Shown here piece by piece: positions 28,873 to 38,373 of a stretch of 64,000 bases of DNA. The translations under genes were made by a program, and so were the position numbers. Location of the stretch: assembly GCF_003332275.1 (NCBI RefSeq), contig NZ_QOVA01000006.1, positions 1 to 64,000 of the forward strand, given 5' to 3'. Below the pieces are notes generated by a model. That model saw nothing but the letters and a program-made list of their open reading frames with translations. It was not told where the DNA came from and made no database searches. The DNA comes from Edaphovirga cremea. GTDB taxonomy: Bacteria > Pseudomonadota > Gammaproteobacteria > Enterobacterales > Enterobacteriaceae. Position 1 is the first letter of the stretch. Each line of letters opens with the position of its first letter.

Positions 28873-29982
28873 ATGACCATTATAAAGTCTCATCAGGAAC
28901 CAGGCGGTTCCAAGTCCCGTCATAAAGAATACTCACTATTTTTACCTATTATCGCCCTTGGTGTATTGATCATCTGGGGTAACACCAGCAATTTCCCCGC
29001 CATTATTGCCATCAATCTATTGGCCTTGGTGGGTATTCTCAGCAGCGCATTCAGCGTTGTCCGCCATGCCGACGTGCTGGCACATCGCCTGGGTGAGCCC
29101 TACGGCTCCCTGATTCTGAGCCTGTCGGTGGTGATACTTGAAGTCAGCCTGATTTCTGCCCTGATGGCAACGGGTGACGCCGCACCAGCACTGATGCGCG
29201 ATACGCTGTATTCGATCATTATGATTGTCTCTGCCGGACTGGTCGGTGTGGCTTTGCTGTTGGGCGGGAGAAAATTTGCCACGCAATACGTGAATCTCGC
29301 TGGGATCAAACAGTATTTAATGGCTATTTTCCCTTTGGCCGTGATTGTCCTGGTTCTGCCGGCAGCGCTGCCGAACGGTAATTTCACCACGGCACAGGCA
29401 TTGGTCGTCGCATTGATTTCCGCAGCGATGTATGGGGTATTTTTGTTGATTCAAACCAAAACCCACCAGAGTCTGTTTGTGTATGAGCATGAAGATGAGG
29501 GCGACGATCCGCATCACGGCAAACCCTCCTCACATAGCAGCCTCTGGCATACCCTCTGGTTATTGGTACATTTGGTGGCTGTGATTGCGGTGACCAAATT
29601 TAATGCAAATCCCTTGGAAAGCCTGCTTACCGAGATGAACGCACCTGCGCAGTTTACCGGTTTCCTGGTCGCACTGTTGATCTTGTCACCCGAAGGTTTG
29701 GGGGCAATGAAAGCGGTTTTGAACAATCAGGTTCAGCGCGCAATGAATCTGTTTTTTGGTTCGGTGTTAGCAACGATTTCCCTGACGGTACCTACCGTGA
29801 CAGTGATTGCCACGCTCACCGGACAGACGCTGATATTCGGCCTTGAGTCACCGCATATGGTGGTAATGCTCACCGTGCTGATGCTCTGCCATATCTCGTT
29901 CTCTACCGGCAGAACCAACGTGCTCAATGGCACCGCGCATCTGGCTGTTTTCGGCGCCTATCTCCTGACGATTTTCCTGTGA
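28873..29982 (+). CDS. chaA: sodium/potassium/calcium-proton antiporter ChaA
   Basis: The 369-residue antiporter is of the cation/Ca2+ exchanger (CaCA) family. Two alpha-repeats are visible: GEPYGSLILSLSVVILEVSLIS near residue 75 and LLILSPEGLGAMKAVLNNQ near residue 265, with the conserved acidic residues for cation binding. An acidic/histidine loop (EHEDEGDDPHH) separates the halves. In E. coli ChaA exports Na+, K+ or Ca2+ at alkaline pH. AAGGAGA is 1 bp from an ideal spacing to ATG 28873, so the shorter start is preferred. Confidence 0.93.
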   Translation: MTIIKSHQEPGGSKSRHKEYSLFLPIIALGVLIIWGNTSNFPAIIAINLLALVGILSSAFSVVRHADVLAHRLGEPYGSLILSLSVVILEVSLISALMATGDAAPALMRDTLYSIIMIVSAGLVGVALLLGGRKFATQYVNLAGIKQYLMAIFPLAVIVLVLPAALPNGNFTTAQALVVALISAAMYGVFLLIQTKTHQSLFVYEHEDEGDDPHHGKPSSHSSLWHTLWLLVHLVAVIAVTKFNANPLESLLTEMNAPAQFTGFLVALLILSPEGLGAMKAVLNNQVQRAMNLFFGSVLATISLTVPTVTVIATLTGQTLIFGLESPHMVVMLTVLMLCHISFSTGRTNVLNGTAHLAVFGAYLLTIFL

Positions 29983-30011
29983 TATTTTTCCTTTCATAAT
30001 AATCGAGTAGT

Positions 30012-30031
30012 AGGCGGGATCACTCCCGCCT
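30012..30031. terminator. bidirectional terminator between chaA and the toxin gene
   Basis: AGGCGGGA, loop TCAC, TCCCGCCT: an 8-bp stem, extended by GTAG/CTAC on the outside, in the 53-bp gap between two convergent genes. Confidence 0.7.
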
Positions 30032-30035
30032 CAGA

Positions 30036-30572
30036 CTACGCAGCAAGGATGTGCTGAATAGCCAGAAACATTGGAACCGCCCCATAAGCATTCGGTGGTT
30101 CATTAAGTTCCACAAACCCCAAGCGGGCATAAAAATTAACCGCCGCTGGAGCTGCATCCAGATACACCCCTTTAATAGGAAGTGATTCATGGATAAGTTT
30201 TACTTGCTCAAAAAACACAAGGAGCAAATCTTGTCCGTAGCCTTTTTTCTGTTCTTTCGTGACTACGCCTAACATAATCAGGCGAACGACACTTATGTCA
30301 TTTGGCACTGAACCAGTTACCACTCCCGCTAACTTCGCCTTATCGAGAGAGTAGCCAGAAAATGTACATACGCCTAATAACTCACCCGATTTTGAATCAA
30401 TCAACGCCTTGGCTGCACAATAACCATCTTTTACGCCCTTCTTTAGCGAACCGCGCACATAGGCGTTGATCACACTGTTGCCGCAATCGAAATTCTTATT
30501 ACCCGGGTAAGTGATATCTGCTTGATATGCACAAACCATTACATGTTGCTGCTCACTTAGTGTATCCACCAT
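30036..30572 (-). CDS. GNAT-family toxin (TacT/AtaT-like acetyltransferase)
   Basis: The 178-residue GNAT protein has the acetyl-CoA loop KEQKKGYGQDLLLVF (QxxGxG-type) and the C-terminal AAPAAVNFYARLGF with the conserved Tyr. This is the pattern of toxins such as TacT, which acetylate the amino group of charged tRNA and block translation. Its start overlaps the end of the upstream RHH gene by 20 bp, the typical antitoxin-first arrangement. Size and context fit a type II toxin-antitoxin system; the target tRNA cannot be told. Confidence 0.85.
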   Translation of the reverse strand: MVDTLSEQQHVMVCAYQADITYPGNKNFDCGNSVINAYVRGSLKKGVKDGYCAAKALIDSKSGELLGVCTFSGYSLDKAKLAGVVTGSVPNDISVVRLIMLGVVTKEQKKGYGQDLLLVFFEQVKLIHESLPIKGVYLDAAPAAVNFYARLGFVELNEPPNAYGAVPMFLAIQHILAA

Positions 30573-30861
30573 CTTTCTTTCTCCTCATTAACGCTTGTAA
30601 AGCCAGCGTTGGTGTAGCAGGTTCAGAAAGGAGTTGATTTACTTGCTGCCAACTTTGTGAAGAAAGCTGGCGGCGACGCTGGTTGTCCAGCACGCTTTCC
30701 GCTCGTTCCAAAGCTGCATTCAAGATAAATGCACTCAAATCTAATCCTGTGGCAGCAGCCGCTTCACGAAGTACATTTTTTAAGTCGGGGCTCGTTTTTA
30801 GTTCAACCCTGGCATTTTTTACACACCGAACTTCTGTAGGAAACTCAGTTACTTTAGACAT
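30553..30861 (-). CDS. DUF1778 ribbon-helix-helix antitoxin (TacA-like)
   Basis: The 102-residue protein has an N-terminal RHH DNA-binding core (VKNARVELKTSPDLKNVLREAAAATGLDLSAFILNAALE) and a C-terminal tail with LSSQSWQQVNQLLSEPATP, which in this family wraps the GNAT toxin. ATG at 30861 has GAGG 9 bp upstream and is preferred over the longer frame to 30927. It precedes and overlaps the toxin gene. A perfect palindrome lies 65 bp upstream of the start and is probably the autoregulatory operator. Confidence 0.85.
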   Translation of the reverse strand: MSKVTEFPTEVRCVKNARVELKTSPDLKNVLREAAAATGLDLSAFILNAALERAESVLDNQRRRQLSSQSWQQVNQLLSEPATPTLALQALMRRKKDGGYTK

Positions 30862-30925
30862 AGTTACTACCTCGCTTTCGCTTTTTAATTTGCCAACATC
30901 TCCTTCTATGAGTGTTAAAATATGC

Positions 30926-30943
30926 ATCTAAATCTATTTAGAT
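30926..30943. promoter_or_regulatory. putative RHH operator of the toxin-antitoxin operon
   Basis: ATCTAAAT-CT-ATTTAGAT is a perfect 8+8 bp palindrome with a 2-bp spacer just upstream of the antitoxin gene. RHH antitoxins bind such short palindromes; binding here is inferred. Confidence 0.55.
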
Positions 30944-31068
30944 TGAATACGTTAGCGGTAAATTTCATTGTTAATCTCCAGTTTTTTGATACTCATGGGC
31001 GTGTTTCTTACGCCATCTCATTTAGGCCGTTTCCCAATCGACCGGGTGTTCATTTCTCATTCATTCCG

Positions 31069-31147
31069 CATACGGCTATCAACCGTATGACCATAATCTA
31101 CTCTAAGGAGAATGCTTAGTCAAGCCATACGGCTATTAGCCGTATGG
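31069..31147. repeat. two related CATACGG hairpins
   Basis: CATACGG...CCGTATG occurs twice: 31069-31089, and 31125-31147 where the stem is longer (CCATACGGC/GCCGTATGG). The two share the core CATACGGCTAT and lie 36 bp apart in an otherwise gene-free ~430-bp region between the toxin-antitoxin operon and phoH. They may be paired operator sites or a leftover recombination site. Confidence 0.5.
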
Positions 31148-31327
31148 TGAGAACCACCTGCTCTTATGATTTTATCAGTCAATTTGTTCCACTTTTTTTG
31201 TATACGCAGCGAAGACAATCAGCACTGCATTGACGATAAACTCCATGGTAAGTACGCCAAGAGATGTAAACTACGGAATGCGCCACGTAGACGCCCAGAA
31301 GGTCACAGCGGCAGGTATCAGATAAAG

Positions 31328-31351
31328 CAAAGGCCGCGTTCGCGGCCTTTG
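31328..31351 (-). terminator. phoH terminator
   Basis: CAAAGGCCGCG and CGCGGCCTTTG form an 11-bp perfect stem with a 2-nt apex, 26 bp past the phoH stop, followed on the minus strand by CTTTAT. Confidence 0.75.
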
Positions 31352-31377
31352 TCTTCATTACGGTTATCGGTTGGCTA

Positions 31378-32166
31378 TCAGGAATAGGCATTCAGCGTAC
31401 GTTGGCATAATACCGAGCGCACGCAGTCGTCTTTATTAAAACGAATAATGCCGATCATCTCATCTTCCTTAAAGCGTTCAAGTGCATCACTTAATCCCGA
31501 TTTTACTCCGCGGGGTAGATCGCATTGGGTTATATCGCCATTCACAATAACAGTGACGTTTTCACCCAATCGCGTCAGGAACATTTTCATTTGGCTGGCG
31601 GTAACATTCTGCGCCTCATCAAGAATCACTACCGCATTTTCAAAAGTGCGCCCGCGCATATAAGCGAAAGGTGCAATTTCTACTTTACCTATTTCTGGTC
31701 GCAGGCAATATTGCAGGAATGAAGAGCCTAAACGACGCAGCAAAATGTCATAGACCGGGCGGAAATACGGCGCAAACTTTTCCGCCACATCGCCAGGAAG
31801 GAAACCGAGATCTTCATCGGCCTGCAATACTGGGCGGGTAACAATTATCCTATCGACCTCTTTATGAATTAACGCCTCCGCTGCCTTGGCTGTACTAATA
31901 AAGGTTTTGCCACAACCCGCTTCTCCTGTCGCGAAGATGAGTTGTTTATTCTCTATGGCGAGTAAGTAATGACCTTGAGCTTCCGTTCGCGCTTCGATAT
32001 GGGAGGTATCACGGCTATCACGTGCCATACCGATGGATTCAACACCGCCCATTTGAACCAGGGAGGTGACCGTTTCTTCTTCACGTTGACGATGACTACG
32101 CGTATCACGCCTAATCACACGTTTCGCTTCACGACGAGCTTTGATCACTGCTTTTTGTCTTCCCAT
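31378..32166 (-). CDS. phoH: PhoH family ATP-binding protein
   Basis: The 262-residue P-loop protein has a Walker A motif in FATGEAGCGKTFIS (residues ~80-90), a Walker B in NAVVILDEAQN near residue 185, and the PhoH-specific GDITQCDLPRG. A basic N-terminal segment (KARREAKRVIRRDTRSHRQREEE) precedes the ATPase domain. PhoH proteins are SF1-helicase-like ATPases induced by phosphate starvation in E. coli and linked to RNA metabolism. The gene follows efeB at a distance of ~600 bp, the same neighbours as in E. coli. Confidence 0.93.
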   Translation of the reverse strand: MGRQKAVIKARREAKRVIRRDTRSHRQREEETVTSLVQMGGVESIGMARDSRDTSHIEARTEAQGHYLLAIENKQLIFATGEAGCGKTFISTAKAAEALIHKEVDRIIVTRPVLQADEDLGFLPGDVAEKFAPYFRPVYDILLRRLGSSFLQYCLRPEIGKVEIAPFAYMRGRTFENAVVILDEAQNVTASQMKMFLTRLGENVTVIVNGDITQCDLPRGVKSGLSDALERFKEDEMIGIIRFNKDDCVRSVLCQRTLNAYS

Positions 32167-32648
32167 TTTGGCACCTTACAGTTTGTTTCACCTACCGCGG
32201 GGTTTTTAGGCCATCAGCGATTTAACAATATCCAGGATTCACATACAGATGAGGTTGGTCCCCTTTCAGACCTTGTGGAGCCAATGAAAAATGCGAACCA
32301 GAGAATTGACCGACAGAAAAAACCTGTCTGGTTAATTGTTGTTCGCATGGAGTCCTATTTGAGAATAAGCCGCCATCCTTTAAAACGGATAACGTAGGAG
32401 TGGATAACCAGTGGGACAAAGAGAGAGAGTTAACAACAATTGGAGGGGTGAGGACATCACCCTCATAAACATTTTCAGAGGGAGAGTGACAACTATTTTT
32501 TGGTACCAGACCAAATCTGGATTCACTCATTAGCGATCCTCGCAGTGATATATTACAGCACCAGGCTGTACACCGTGTGAAACTACCGCCAGCTAATTAC
32601 AGTATAATGACAGTGTTAATAAATGCGTTAGTAAAATGTAAAAAAAGA
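32167..32648. other. phoH upstream region
   Basis: About 480 bp upstream of phoH. It should contain the phoH promoter and perhaps a pho box, which I could not place with confidence. A 102-codon minus-strand frame (32222-32530) has GAGG before its ATG but no recognisable product and is not called as a gene. Confidence 0.35.
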
Positions 32649-32729
32649 TTATTCCCAATCCCATTCGTCTATTTTTTCACCGCATTCACACTGCCCATCG
32701 CCGCAATTACAGTAGCTCCTGAGTATCAT
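32649..32729 (-). CDS. possible 26-residue cysteine-rich small protein
   Basis: An ATG frame encodes a 26-residue peptide containing YCNCGDGQCECGEKIDEWDW. The two paired cysteine motifs (CxC spaced by GDGQ) followed by an acidic tryptophan-rich tail look like a small metal-binding peptide rather than random sequence. There is no clear Shine-Dalgarno before the ATG; AGGAG lies inside the frame, after the third codon, so an internal or non-AUG start is possible. It lies between efeB and phoH on the same strand, just after a hairpin. Unknown function; could be chance. Confidence 0.3.
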   Translation of the reverse strand: MILRSYCNCGDGQCECGEKIDEWDWE

Positions 32730-32740
32730 TAAGCATAAAG

Positions 32741-32762
32741 CGAGCCACCTGCTGATGGCTCG
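32741..32762 (-). terminator. hairpin after efeB
   Basis: CGAGCCA and TGGCTCG form a 7-bp stem with an 8-nt loop about 24 bp past the efeB stop; CTTTATGCTT follows on the minus strand. Confidence 0.6.
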
Positions 32763-32785
32763 TCATAAAAGTGCAATAAATGTGA

Positions 32786-34087
32786 TCAGGCTTGCAGCAA
32801 AGATTGCCCAAGATAGTGATTGGCATCAGCAACGCCCGATAATGCAAAGAAATATCCCCCACCAATCGGACGGATATACTCTTCCAGCGCTTCACCATTT
32901 AGGCGCTTCTGCACCGTAATGAAGCCCTTTTCCAGGTCATGTTGGTAACAAACGAACAGCAATCCCATCTCCAGTTGCCCTGAGTTAGAGACACCGAGTG
33001 AATAACTGTAACCCCGGCGCAGCATCAAACTACTTTGCGTTTGCGGCGTACGCGGATTTGCCAAACGGATATGCGCATCCATGCGGATCACTTTTCCCTG
33101 AGGATCTTTACTGTAGTCAGGTTCATCGTGTTCCAGCTTCATGCCTAAAGGCGCGCCACTGTGTTTGTCACGACCGAAAATGGTTTGTTGTTCCTGCAAC
33201 GGTGTGCGATCCCAAAATTCAACGTGAAAACGAATAATTCGGGCAACCTGATAACTGCCGTTTACCGCCCACGCAGGTTCACCCTGATTGGCACCCACCC
33301 ACACGACATGATCCATTAATGAGGAATTCTGGGTATCCGGATTGCCCGTGCCGTCTTTGAAACCAAGCAAATTGATCGGCGTCTCTTTGCCCCGACTGCG
33401 CGCAGCATGTGAGGAAATGAAGCCCTCCCTGCGCCAGCGCACACTCAGCAGATCCGGCGTATGCTTGATAATATCGCGCAGTGCGTGAATGACGGTGTCA
33501 CTGTTATTGGCGCAAATCTGCAACAGCAGATCGCCATGACATAATGCGGCGTCGAGTGAGTCATTGGGAAAACGGGTCATGCGTTCGAGACGCAAGGGTT
33601 TCTGCGCTTGCAAACCGAAACGATCGTCAAATAGTGACGCGCCCACCGAAACGGTGATGGTGAGATTATCCGGATAAATCTCCGGCCCCATCAGCCCTGA
33701 GTCGAGCGGTGGTAATTTAGGATCCACTTCCGGCGCTTTTCCCCCGCTGGTCAGGAAAGCGATACGCGCGGTCAGCACGCTGAAAAGACGTTGCAGATCG
33801 GCTTTGTCAGTTGCCAGGATGTCAAAGGCCACCAACATTGCGGACGCCTGCTGAGGGGTTAAAATCCCGGCCTGATGCTGACCATAAAAAGGTTGGCTGT
33901 TCCAGCGGTCATCGGGAGATAGCGTACCCGGCGCTGACACCGGCTTTTCGGCTTTTACCACCGCCACGCCGCCAACGGCCAGCGCCCCACTCATCACCCC
34001 AATTCCCTTGAGCCAGCGACGGCGGGAGGGTGATGCAGCCTGTTCATCAGGATGCAGCCCGCTGTGCGGGCCGATCTTGTTACTCAT
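32786..34087 (-). CDS. efeB: Tat-exported dye-decolourising heme peroxidase EfeB
   Basis: The 433-residue DyP-type peroxidase has a twin-arginine signal ([22 protein letters not shown]), the distal heme motif [11 protein letters not shown] with the catalytic Asp near residue 240, and the C-terminal [12 protein letters not shown] segment. The proximal heme histidine lies in [12 protein letters not shown] or a nearby region. It works in the periplasm with EfeO and EfeU to supply iron, either by oxidising Fe2+ or by extracting iron from heme. Its start lies 11 bp after the efeO stop, in the operon efeUOB. Confidence 0.94.
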   Translation of the reverse strand: MSNKIGPHSGLHPDEQAASPSRRRWLKGIGVMSGALAVGGVAVVKAEKPVSAPGTLSPDDRWNSQPFYGQHQAGILTPQQASAMLVAFDILATDKADLQRLFSVLTARIAFLTSGGKAPEVDPKLPPLDSGLMGPEIYPDNLTITVSVGASLFDDRFGLQAQKPLRLERMTRFPNDSLDAALCHGDLLLQICANNSDTVIHALRDIIKHTPDLLSVRWRREGFISSHAARSRGKETPINLLGFKDGTGNPDTQNSSLMDHVVWVGANQGEPAWAVNGSYQVARIIRFHVEFWDRTPLQEQQTIFGRDKHSGAPLGMKLEHDEPDYSKDPQGKVIRMDAHIRLANPRTPQTQSSLMLRRGYSYSLGVSNSGQLEMGLLFVCYQHDLEKGFITVQKRLNGEALEEYIRPIGGGYFFALSGVADANHYLGQSLLQA

Positions 34088-34098
34088 TGCTTGCTGCC

Positions 34099-35238
34099 TC
34101 AGTCCAGACCCAACACGCCGCGCAACTTCGCCAGATCTTCCGCCAGTGCGGTAATCGGGCCTTTCATTGCATTCCGATCGGTGTCGGTCAGTTTGTCATA
34201 GGATTCGTAACCGTCTTTGGTGCGGTATTTTGCCAGCAACGCATCGACCTTTTTAAAGTTGCCGTCGATTTTATCCAGCAGCGGTTTATCGGCTTTTTCC
34301 AGCAGAGGACGCAACAGGTTCACGATCTTTTGCGCGCCATCAACGTTGGCCTGGAAGTCCCACAGGTCGGTACGGCTGTAGCGGTCCTCTTCCCCACTGA
34401 TTTTGCTGGCGGCCACTTCTTCTATCAGTCCGGCGGCACCGCCAACCACTTTGCTCGGTGGGAAGGTCAACTCACTGATACGCTTTTGCAGATCCAGCGT
34501 GTCCTGATACAGGCGGTCGGAATATTCTTCAGTGCCTTTGGTGGTGTTATCACCAAACAACACTTTCTCAAGGCGATGGAAACCCGTGAATTTCGGATCG
34601 GCGGCTTTTTGTTCGTAGTCATCTTCACGGGCATCGATACTGCCATCCAGATCGGAGAACAATTCGGCAATAGGTTCAATTCGCTCATAATGCTGGCGCG
34701 TCGGTGCATAGAGTTTACGCGCTTGTGCCAGATCGCCTTTTTTAATCGCATCAGTAAACGCTTTGGTTTGGAGGACCAGCGCATTGACTTCATTGGTCAC
34801 GTAGACTTTGTATTCAGCGATAGGGCCGACCAGCGCCATGGCATCAGGTTTGGTTGATTGCTGCGCGCCTTCTGCAGTGACGGTCAGCTTGCCTTTCGGG
34901 TTGCTCAGCAGGCCGCAGGTCATGTCGTATTCACCCGGTTCGAGATTGGCGGTCATTTTCTGGGTAAAGCCCGGCGCGATGTTCTCACGCTCCTCGACAA
35001 CCATCACCCCTTTCAGGATTTCCCACTCCAACCCTTTGGAACTGGTGTTATGCACGATGAATTGTGTTTTACCCGCCGGAATGGTCAATTGCATGGGTTC
35101 ACACTGCTTGTCATTGACGGTCACTTTTACCTGACGGACATCGGCAGCGAGAACATTGGCGCTCAGCGCCAGCGCAGGCAGAGACAGCATGGCGGCCTGC
35201 AGCGCCTTACGGCGGAAATGTGTGCGTGAATCAGACAT
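34099..35238 (-). CDS. efeO: periplasmic iron-uptake lipocupredoxin/imelysin protein EfeO
   Basis: The 379-residue protein has a signal peptide ([16 protein letters not shown]). A cupredoxin-like domain (residues ~33-125) follows, including [20 protein letters not shown] and GEYDMTCGL with Cys ligands. The C-terminal M75/imelysin domain contains the metal motif HxxE in [11 protein letters not shown]. It binds iron (and copper) in the periplasm and passes it to EfeU. It is the middle gene of efeUOB, 29 bp after efeU. Confidence 0.94.
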   Translation of the reverse strand: MSDSRTHFRRKALQAAMLSLPALALSANVLAADVRQVKVTVNDKQCEPMQLTIPAGKTQFIVHNTSSKGLEWEILKGVMVVEERENIAPGFTQKMTANLEPGEYDMTCGLLSNPKGKLTVTAEGAQQSTKPDAMALVGPIAEYKVYVTNEVNALVLQTKAFTDAIKKGDLAQARKLYAPTRQHYERIEPIAELFSDLDGSIDAREDDYEQKAADPKFTGFHRLEKVLFGDNTTKGTEEYSDRLYQDTLDLQKRISELTFPPSKVVGGAAGLIEEVAASKISGEEDRYSRTDLWDFQANVDGAQKIVNLLRPLLEKADKPLLDKIDGNFKKVDALLAKYRTKDGYESYDKLTDTDRNAMKGPITALAEDLAKLRGVLGLD

Positions 35239-35267
35239 TCATAGTACTCCCTGACCAGGAAAAGGAA

Positions 35268-36116
35268 TTAACGTTGCGTTTTCTGACCGGACGAGATGGC
35301 CGGTGCAGGCTGTTTGTTCTGTGGTAATGAAAACAGAATCAAAGCGGGGATCAGATAGATAAAGTAGACAACCACTTCGCTGACTGTCGGGGCTTCCTGG
35401 TAGCCAAAGATGCCTTCCAGCAGCGTTCCGGATAACGAATGGGTAGAAAGAACATTGCTCAAATCAAAGGCTACGTCCTGGAAATGATTCCACAAACCGG
35501 CCTCGTGGAAAGCGCGGATCGCACCCGCGGCCAAACCGGCGGCCACAAAGAGAATGAACAGGCTGGTCCATTTGAAGAAACTGGCCAGGTTCAGTTTGAT
35601 GCCGCCCCAATAGATAGCAAAACCAACGATGATGGCGCAGGTAAGACCCAATACGGCACCGATCGGTGCGGCAATACCAACATCCTGCTGAAATGCGGCG
35701 AGCAGGAAGAATACCGACTCCAGACCTTCACGGGCTACGGCGAAAAATACCATGGCGACCAGGGCCCAACCTTGTCCTTTGCCCTTGTTGAGTGCGTGAT
35801 CAATCGACCCCTCAAGATGCACTTTCACGGATTTCGATACTTTGCGCATCCAGAACACCATATAGGTGAGGATGAAAACCGCCACAACAGCGACGATCCC
35901 TTCAAAAAACTCTTGCTGTTTCTGCGGGAACTCGCCTGTCGTCTCATTGATAAAGATGCCCAGCCCCAGGCAAAGGGCGGCAGCCAGAATCACCCCAACC
36001 CACACCACACCCAGCCATTGGCCGCGTTGCGTCCTTTTCAGGTAACTGGCAATCAGGCTGACGATGAGCGCAGCCTCAAGCCCCTCACGGAACATAATCA
36101 GAAATGGAACAAACAT
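35268..36116 (-). CDS. efeU: ferrous/ferric iron permease EfeU (FTR1 family)
   Basis: The 282-residue FTR1-family permease has seven hydrophobic segments and two RExxE iron-binding motifs: MFREGLEAALIV at the N-terminus and FAVAREGLESVFFLL in helix 4. The frame is intact, unlike the frameshifted efeU of E. coli K-12, so the system should be functional. It transports iron at low pH. A Fur box lies 77 bp upstream of the ATG. Confidence 0.95.
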   Translation of the reverse strand: MFVPFLIMFREGLEAALIVSLIASYLKRTQRGQWLGVVWVGVILAAALCLGLGIFINETTGEFPQKQQEFFEGIVAVVAVFILTYMVFWMRKVSKSVKVHLEGSIDHALNKGKGQGWALVAMVFFAVAREGLESVFFLLAAFQQDVGIAAPIGAVLGLTCAIIVGFAIYWGGIKLNLASFFKWTSLFILFVAAGLAAGAIRAFHEAGLWNHFQDVAFDLSNVLSTHSLSGTLLEGIFGYQEAPTVSEVVVYFIYLIPALILFSLPQNKQPAPAISSGQKTQR

Positions 36117-36192
36117 GCGGTCACCTCAAGTGAGCCCTATTAAAATGAATAGAGAGTTACGTCAAAGTCTGTAAAGAAAGGTAAAACAAAAC

Positions 36193-36211
36193 GAGAGTGA
36201 TTATCATTCTT
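36193..36211 (-). promoter_or_regulatory. Fur box upstream of efeUOB
   Basis: The 19-mer matches 15 of 19 Fur consensus positions, with the uninterrupted core TGATTATCATT on the plus strand. It fits iron repression of efeUOB. Confidence 0.75.
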
Positions 36212-36308
36212 GCAAAGAGAATTGCAAGGGTTCAACACGGAAAATTGATCAAATAACTGTGGCGAGTTATTTCAGAATTGCGGGGAAATTGATCTGGAGA
36301 GGTAGTTT

Positions 36309-36330
36309 CAGCCGGAGTATTCTCCGGCTG
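36309..36330 (-). terminator. putP terminator hairpin
   Basis: CAGCCGGAG, loop TATT, CTCCGGCTG: a 9-bp stem 8 bp past the putP stop. There is no strong T-run on the minus strand. Confidence 0.65.
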
Positions 36331-36337
36331 AATAGAA

Positions 36338-37822
36338 TTACAGAGTATTGAATTCAGCTTCTGCGGCAGTAAACCGCTGTTGGATCGCCGTTGAGGGTTT
36401 GCGGTCCAATAAGCTGAAGATGACGATGGCGACGGTACCAAACAGGAAGCCAGGAATGATCTCATACAGATCCAGCCAGGCGTACTGTTTCCAGACAATA
36501 ACGGTAATGGCACCCACCAGCATTCCGGCCAGTGCCCCATTGCGCGTCATCCGCGACCACATGACTGACATCAGGATAACCGGACCAAATGCCGCGCCGA
36601 AGCCTGCCCAGGCATAACTGACCAGCCCCAGCACGCGATTTTCCGGATTGGCCGCCAGTGCAATAGAGACGAGAGCCACCACCAGCACCATGATTCGCCC
36701 TACCCACACCAACTCACGCTGACTGGCACCCTTGCGTAAAAAGGCTTTATACAGATCTTCGGTAATGGCGCTTGAACACACCAATAACTGGCAACTCAGG
36801 GTACTCATTACCGCGGCCAGAATGGCCGACAGCAGCACACCAGCGATCCACGGATTGAACAGCAGCATCGCCAATTCGATAAACACCCGTTCACCATTTT
36901 CCGTCACGCCAGCCGCTTCATGGGGATTATTGCTGAAATAAGCAATGCCGAAGAAACCGACGGCAATAGTGCCCGCCAGACAGAGAATCATCCACGTCAT
37001 GCTAATGCGGCGTGCGCTACGGATAGTGCGGTGTGAATCTGCCGCCATAAAGCGCGCCAGAATATGTGGCTGGCCAAAGTAGCCTAATCCCCAACCGAGC
37101 AATGAAACAATTGCCACCAGATTCATGCCTTTGAACATATCGACATAGGACGGATTCTTGTCAGCAATCACCAGCATTGACGTATCGATTCCCCCTACGG
37201 CCATGATCACAATCACTGGCGTCAGAATCAGGGCAAAGATCATCAGTGAAGCCTGAACGGTATCCGTCCAACTTACGGCCAAAAAACCACCAATAAAGGT
37301 ATAGACGATGGTCGCCGCCGCACCCGCCCACAACGCAGTGCCATAACTCATGCCGAATGTGCTTTCAAAGAGCCGTGCACCCGCCACGATCCCCGACGCG
37401 CAATAGATAGTGAAAAAGACCAGGATCACCAGCGCCGAGATGATACGCAGCATTTTACTGTTATCTTCGAAACGGCTGGTGAAATAGTCCGGCAGGGTCA
37501 GTGCGTTATTGTTGGCCTCGGTATGCACCCGCAATCGACCTGCGACCAGCTTCCAATTCAGATAGGCCCCCAGCGTGAGGCCGATGGCGATCCAGCTTTC
37601 TGAGATCCCAGAGAGAAAAATAGCGCCGGGTAACCCCATCAGCAACCAGCCACTCATGTCGGAAGCGCCTGCGGAAAGCGCAGTAACGACGCTGCCCAGA
37701 CTCCGTCCGCCAAGAATATAGTCATCAAAATTATTGGTGGCGCGGTAGGCCATCAGTCCGATAATGATCATTCCCAGGATATAAACCAGGAATGTCACCA
37801 CCATAGGGGTATTCATTGTCAT
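36338..37822 (-). CDS. putP: sodium/proline symporter PutP
   Basis: The 494-residue sodium:solute symporter has about 13 transmembrane segments. It contains the family motif GYFGQPHILARFMAA, LSAGASDMSGWLLMGLPGA in helix 2 with the Na+-binding Asp and the serine pair, and AGFGAAFGPVILMSVMWSRMT near residue 415. It imports proline with Na+. It is divergent from putA, separated by ~550 bp carrying GTTGCA hexamers, the DNA target of PutA in E. coli, so proline induction is expected. Confidence 0.95.
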   Translation of the reverse strand: MTMNTPMVVTFLVYILGMIIIGLMAYRATNNFDDYILGGRSLGSVVTALSAGASDMSGWLLMGLPGAIFLSGISESWIAIGLTLGAYLNWKLVAGRLRVHTEANNNALTLPDYFTSRFEDNSKMLRIISALVILVFFTIYCASGIVAGARLFESTFGMSYGTALWAGAAATIVYTFIGGFLAVSWTDTVQASLMIFALILTPVIVIMAVGGIDTSMLVIADKNPSYVDMFKGMNLVAIVSLLGWGLGYFGQPHILARFMAADSHRTIRSARRISMTWMILCLAGTIAVGFFGIAYFSNNPHEAAGVTENGERVFIELAMLLFNPWIAGVLLSAILAAVMSTLSCQLLVCSSAITEDLYKAFLRKGASQRELVWVGRIMVLVVALVSIALAANPENRVLGLVSYAWAGFGAAFGPVILMSVMWSRMTRNGALAGMLVGAITVIVWKQYAWLDLYEIIPGFLFGTVAIVIFSLLDRKPSTAIQQRFTAAEAEFNTL

Positions 37823-38090
37823 GCAAATTCTCCGTAATCATTATTTTTATCGCCTTCTGAGGGAAGAATCACGATGCGTCAGAAGCGCTGTTTTCACTTT
37901 GCCAAATGCCGGAACGGGGCATTAATCAGGCCAATTTATTCATTTCATATTGAAAAAATTATTATAACGACGACGGGATACTGATTTAGCGCACCGGGCA
38001 GGTCAATGGTTTTAACAAACAAGCTACACAAAATTCACGCTCCATCACATTTACACCTTGCAAAGGTTGTACTTGCACCTTCCTTTTCTG

Positions 38091-38314
38091 GTTGCACTTG
38101 GTACAAAAACCCCCCTACTGTGATCTCCATTGGAAAACCCTTCATAAGCAAGGGACTAGCGTGATGCAAATCACTTATTGATGTAATAAAACTACGGGCA
38201 TCCTCGACATAAACAGGAGGAATTTCAGACTTGATTTTGCGCAAATTGTTAAAAAACCTGAGTTTGATCACGACCTGAAATCGGCATTTTTTAACAAGGT
38301 TGCACAAAGTTGCA
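38091..38314. promoter_or_regulatory. PutA-type operator hexamers in the putP/putA control region
   Basis: GTTGCA occurs at 38091-38096, 38299-38304 and 38309-38314, the last two 10 bp apart on the same helical face. E. coli PutA binds GTTGCA through its RHH domain to repress putA and putP. The region also contains oppositely oriented TGCA-rich copies. Repression here is inferred from this match. Confidence 0.6.
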
Positions 38315-38373
38315 ACATGTTACATAGTGGCGAAATGAGTAGCCTATTTCTATTACAACAGGAGTCTGACGGC

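Noticed and set aside
32222-32530. 102-codon minus-strand frame upstream of phoH
   Set aside because: GAGG precedes the ATG, but the product is low in structure and matches nothing I know; kept only as a note in the intergenic entry.
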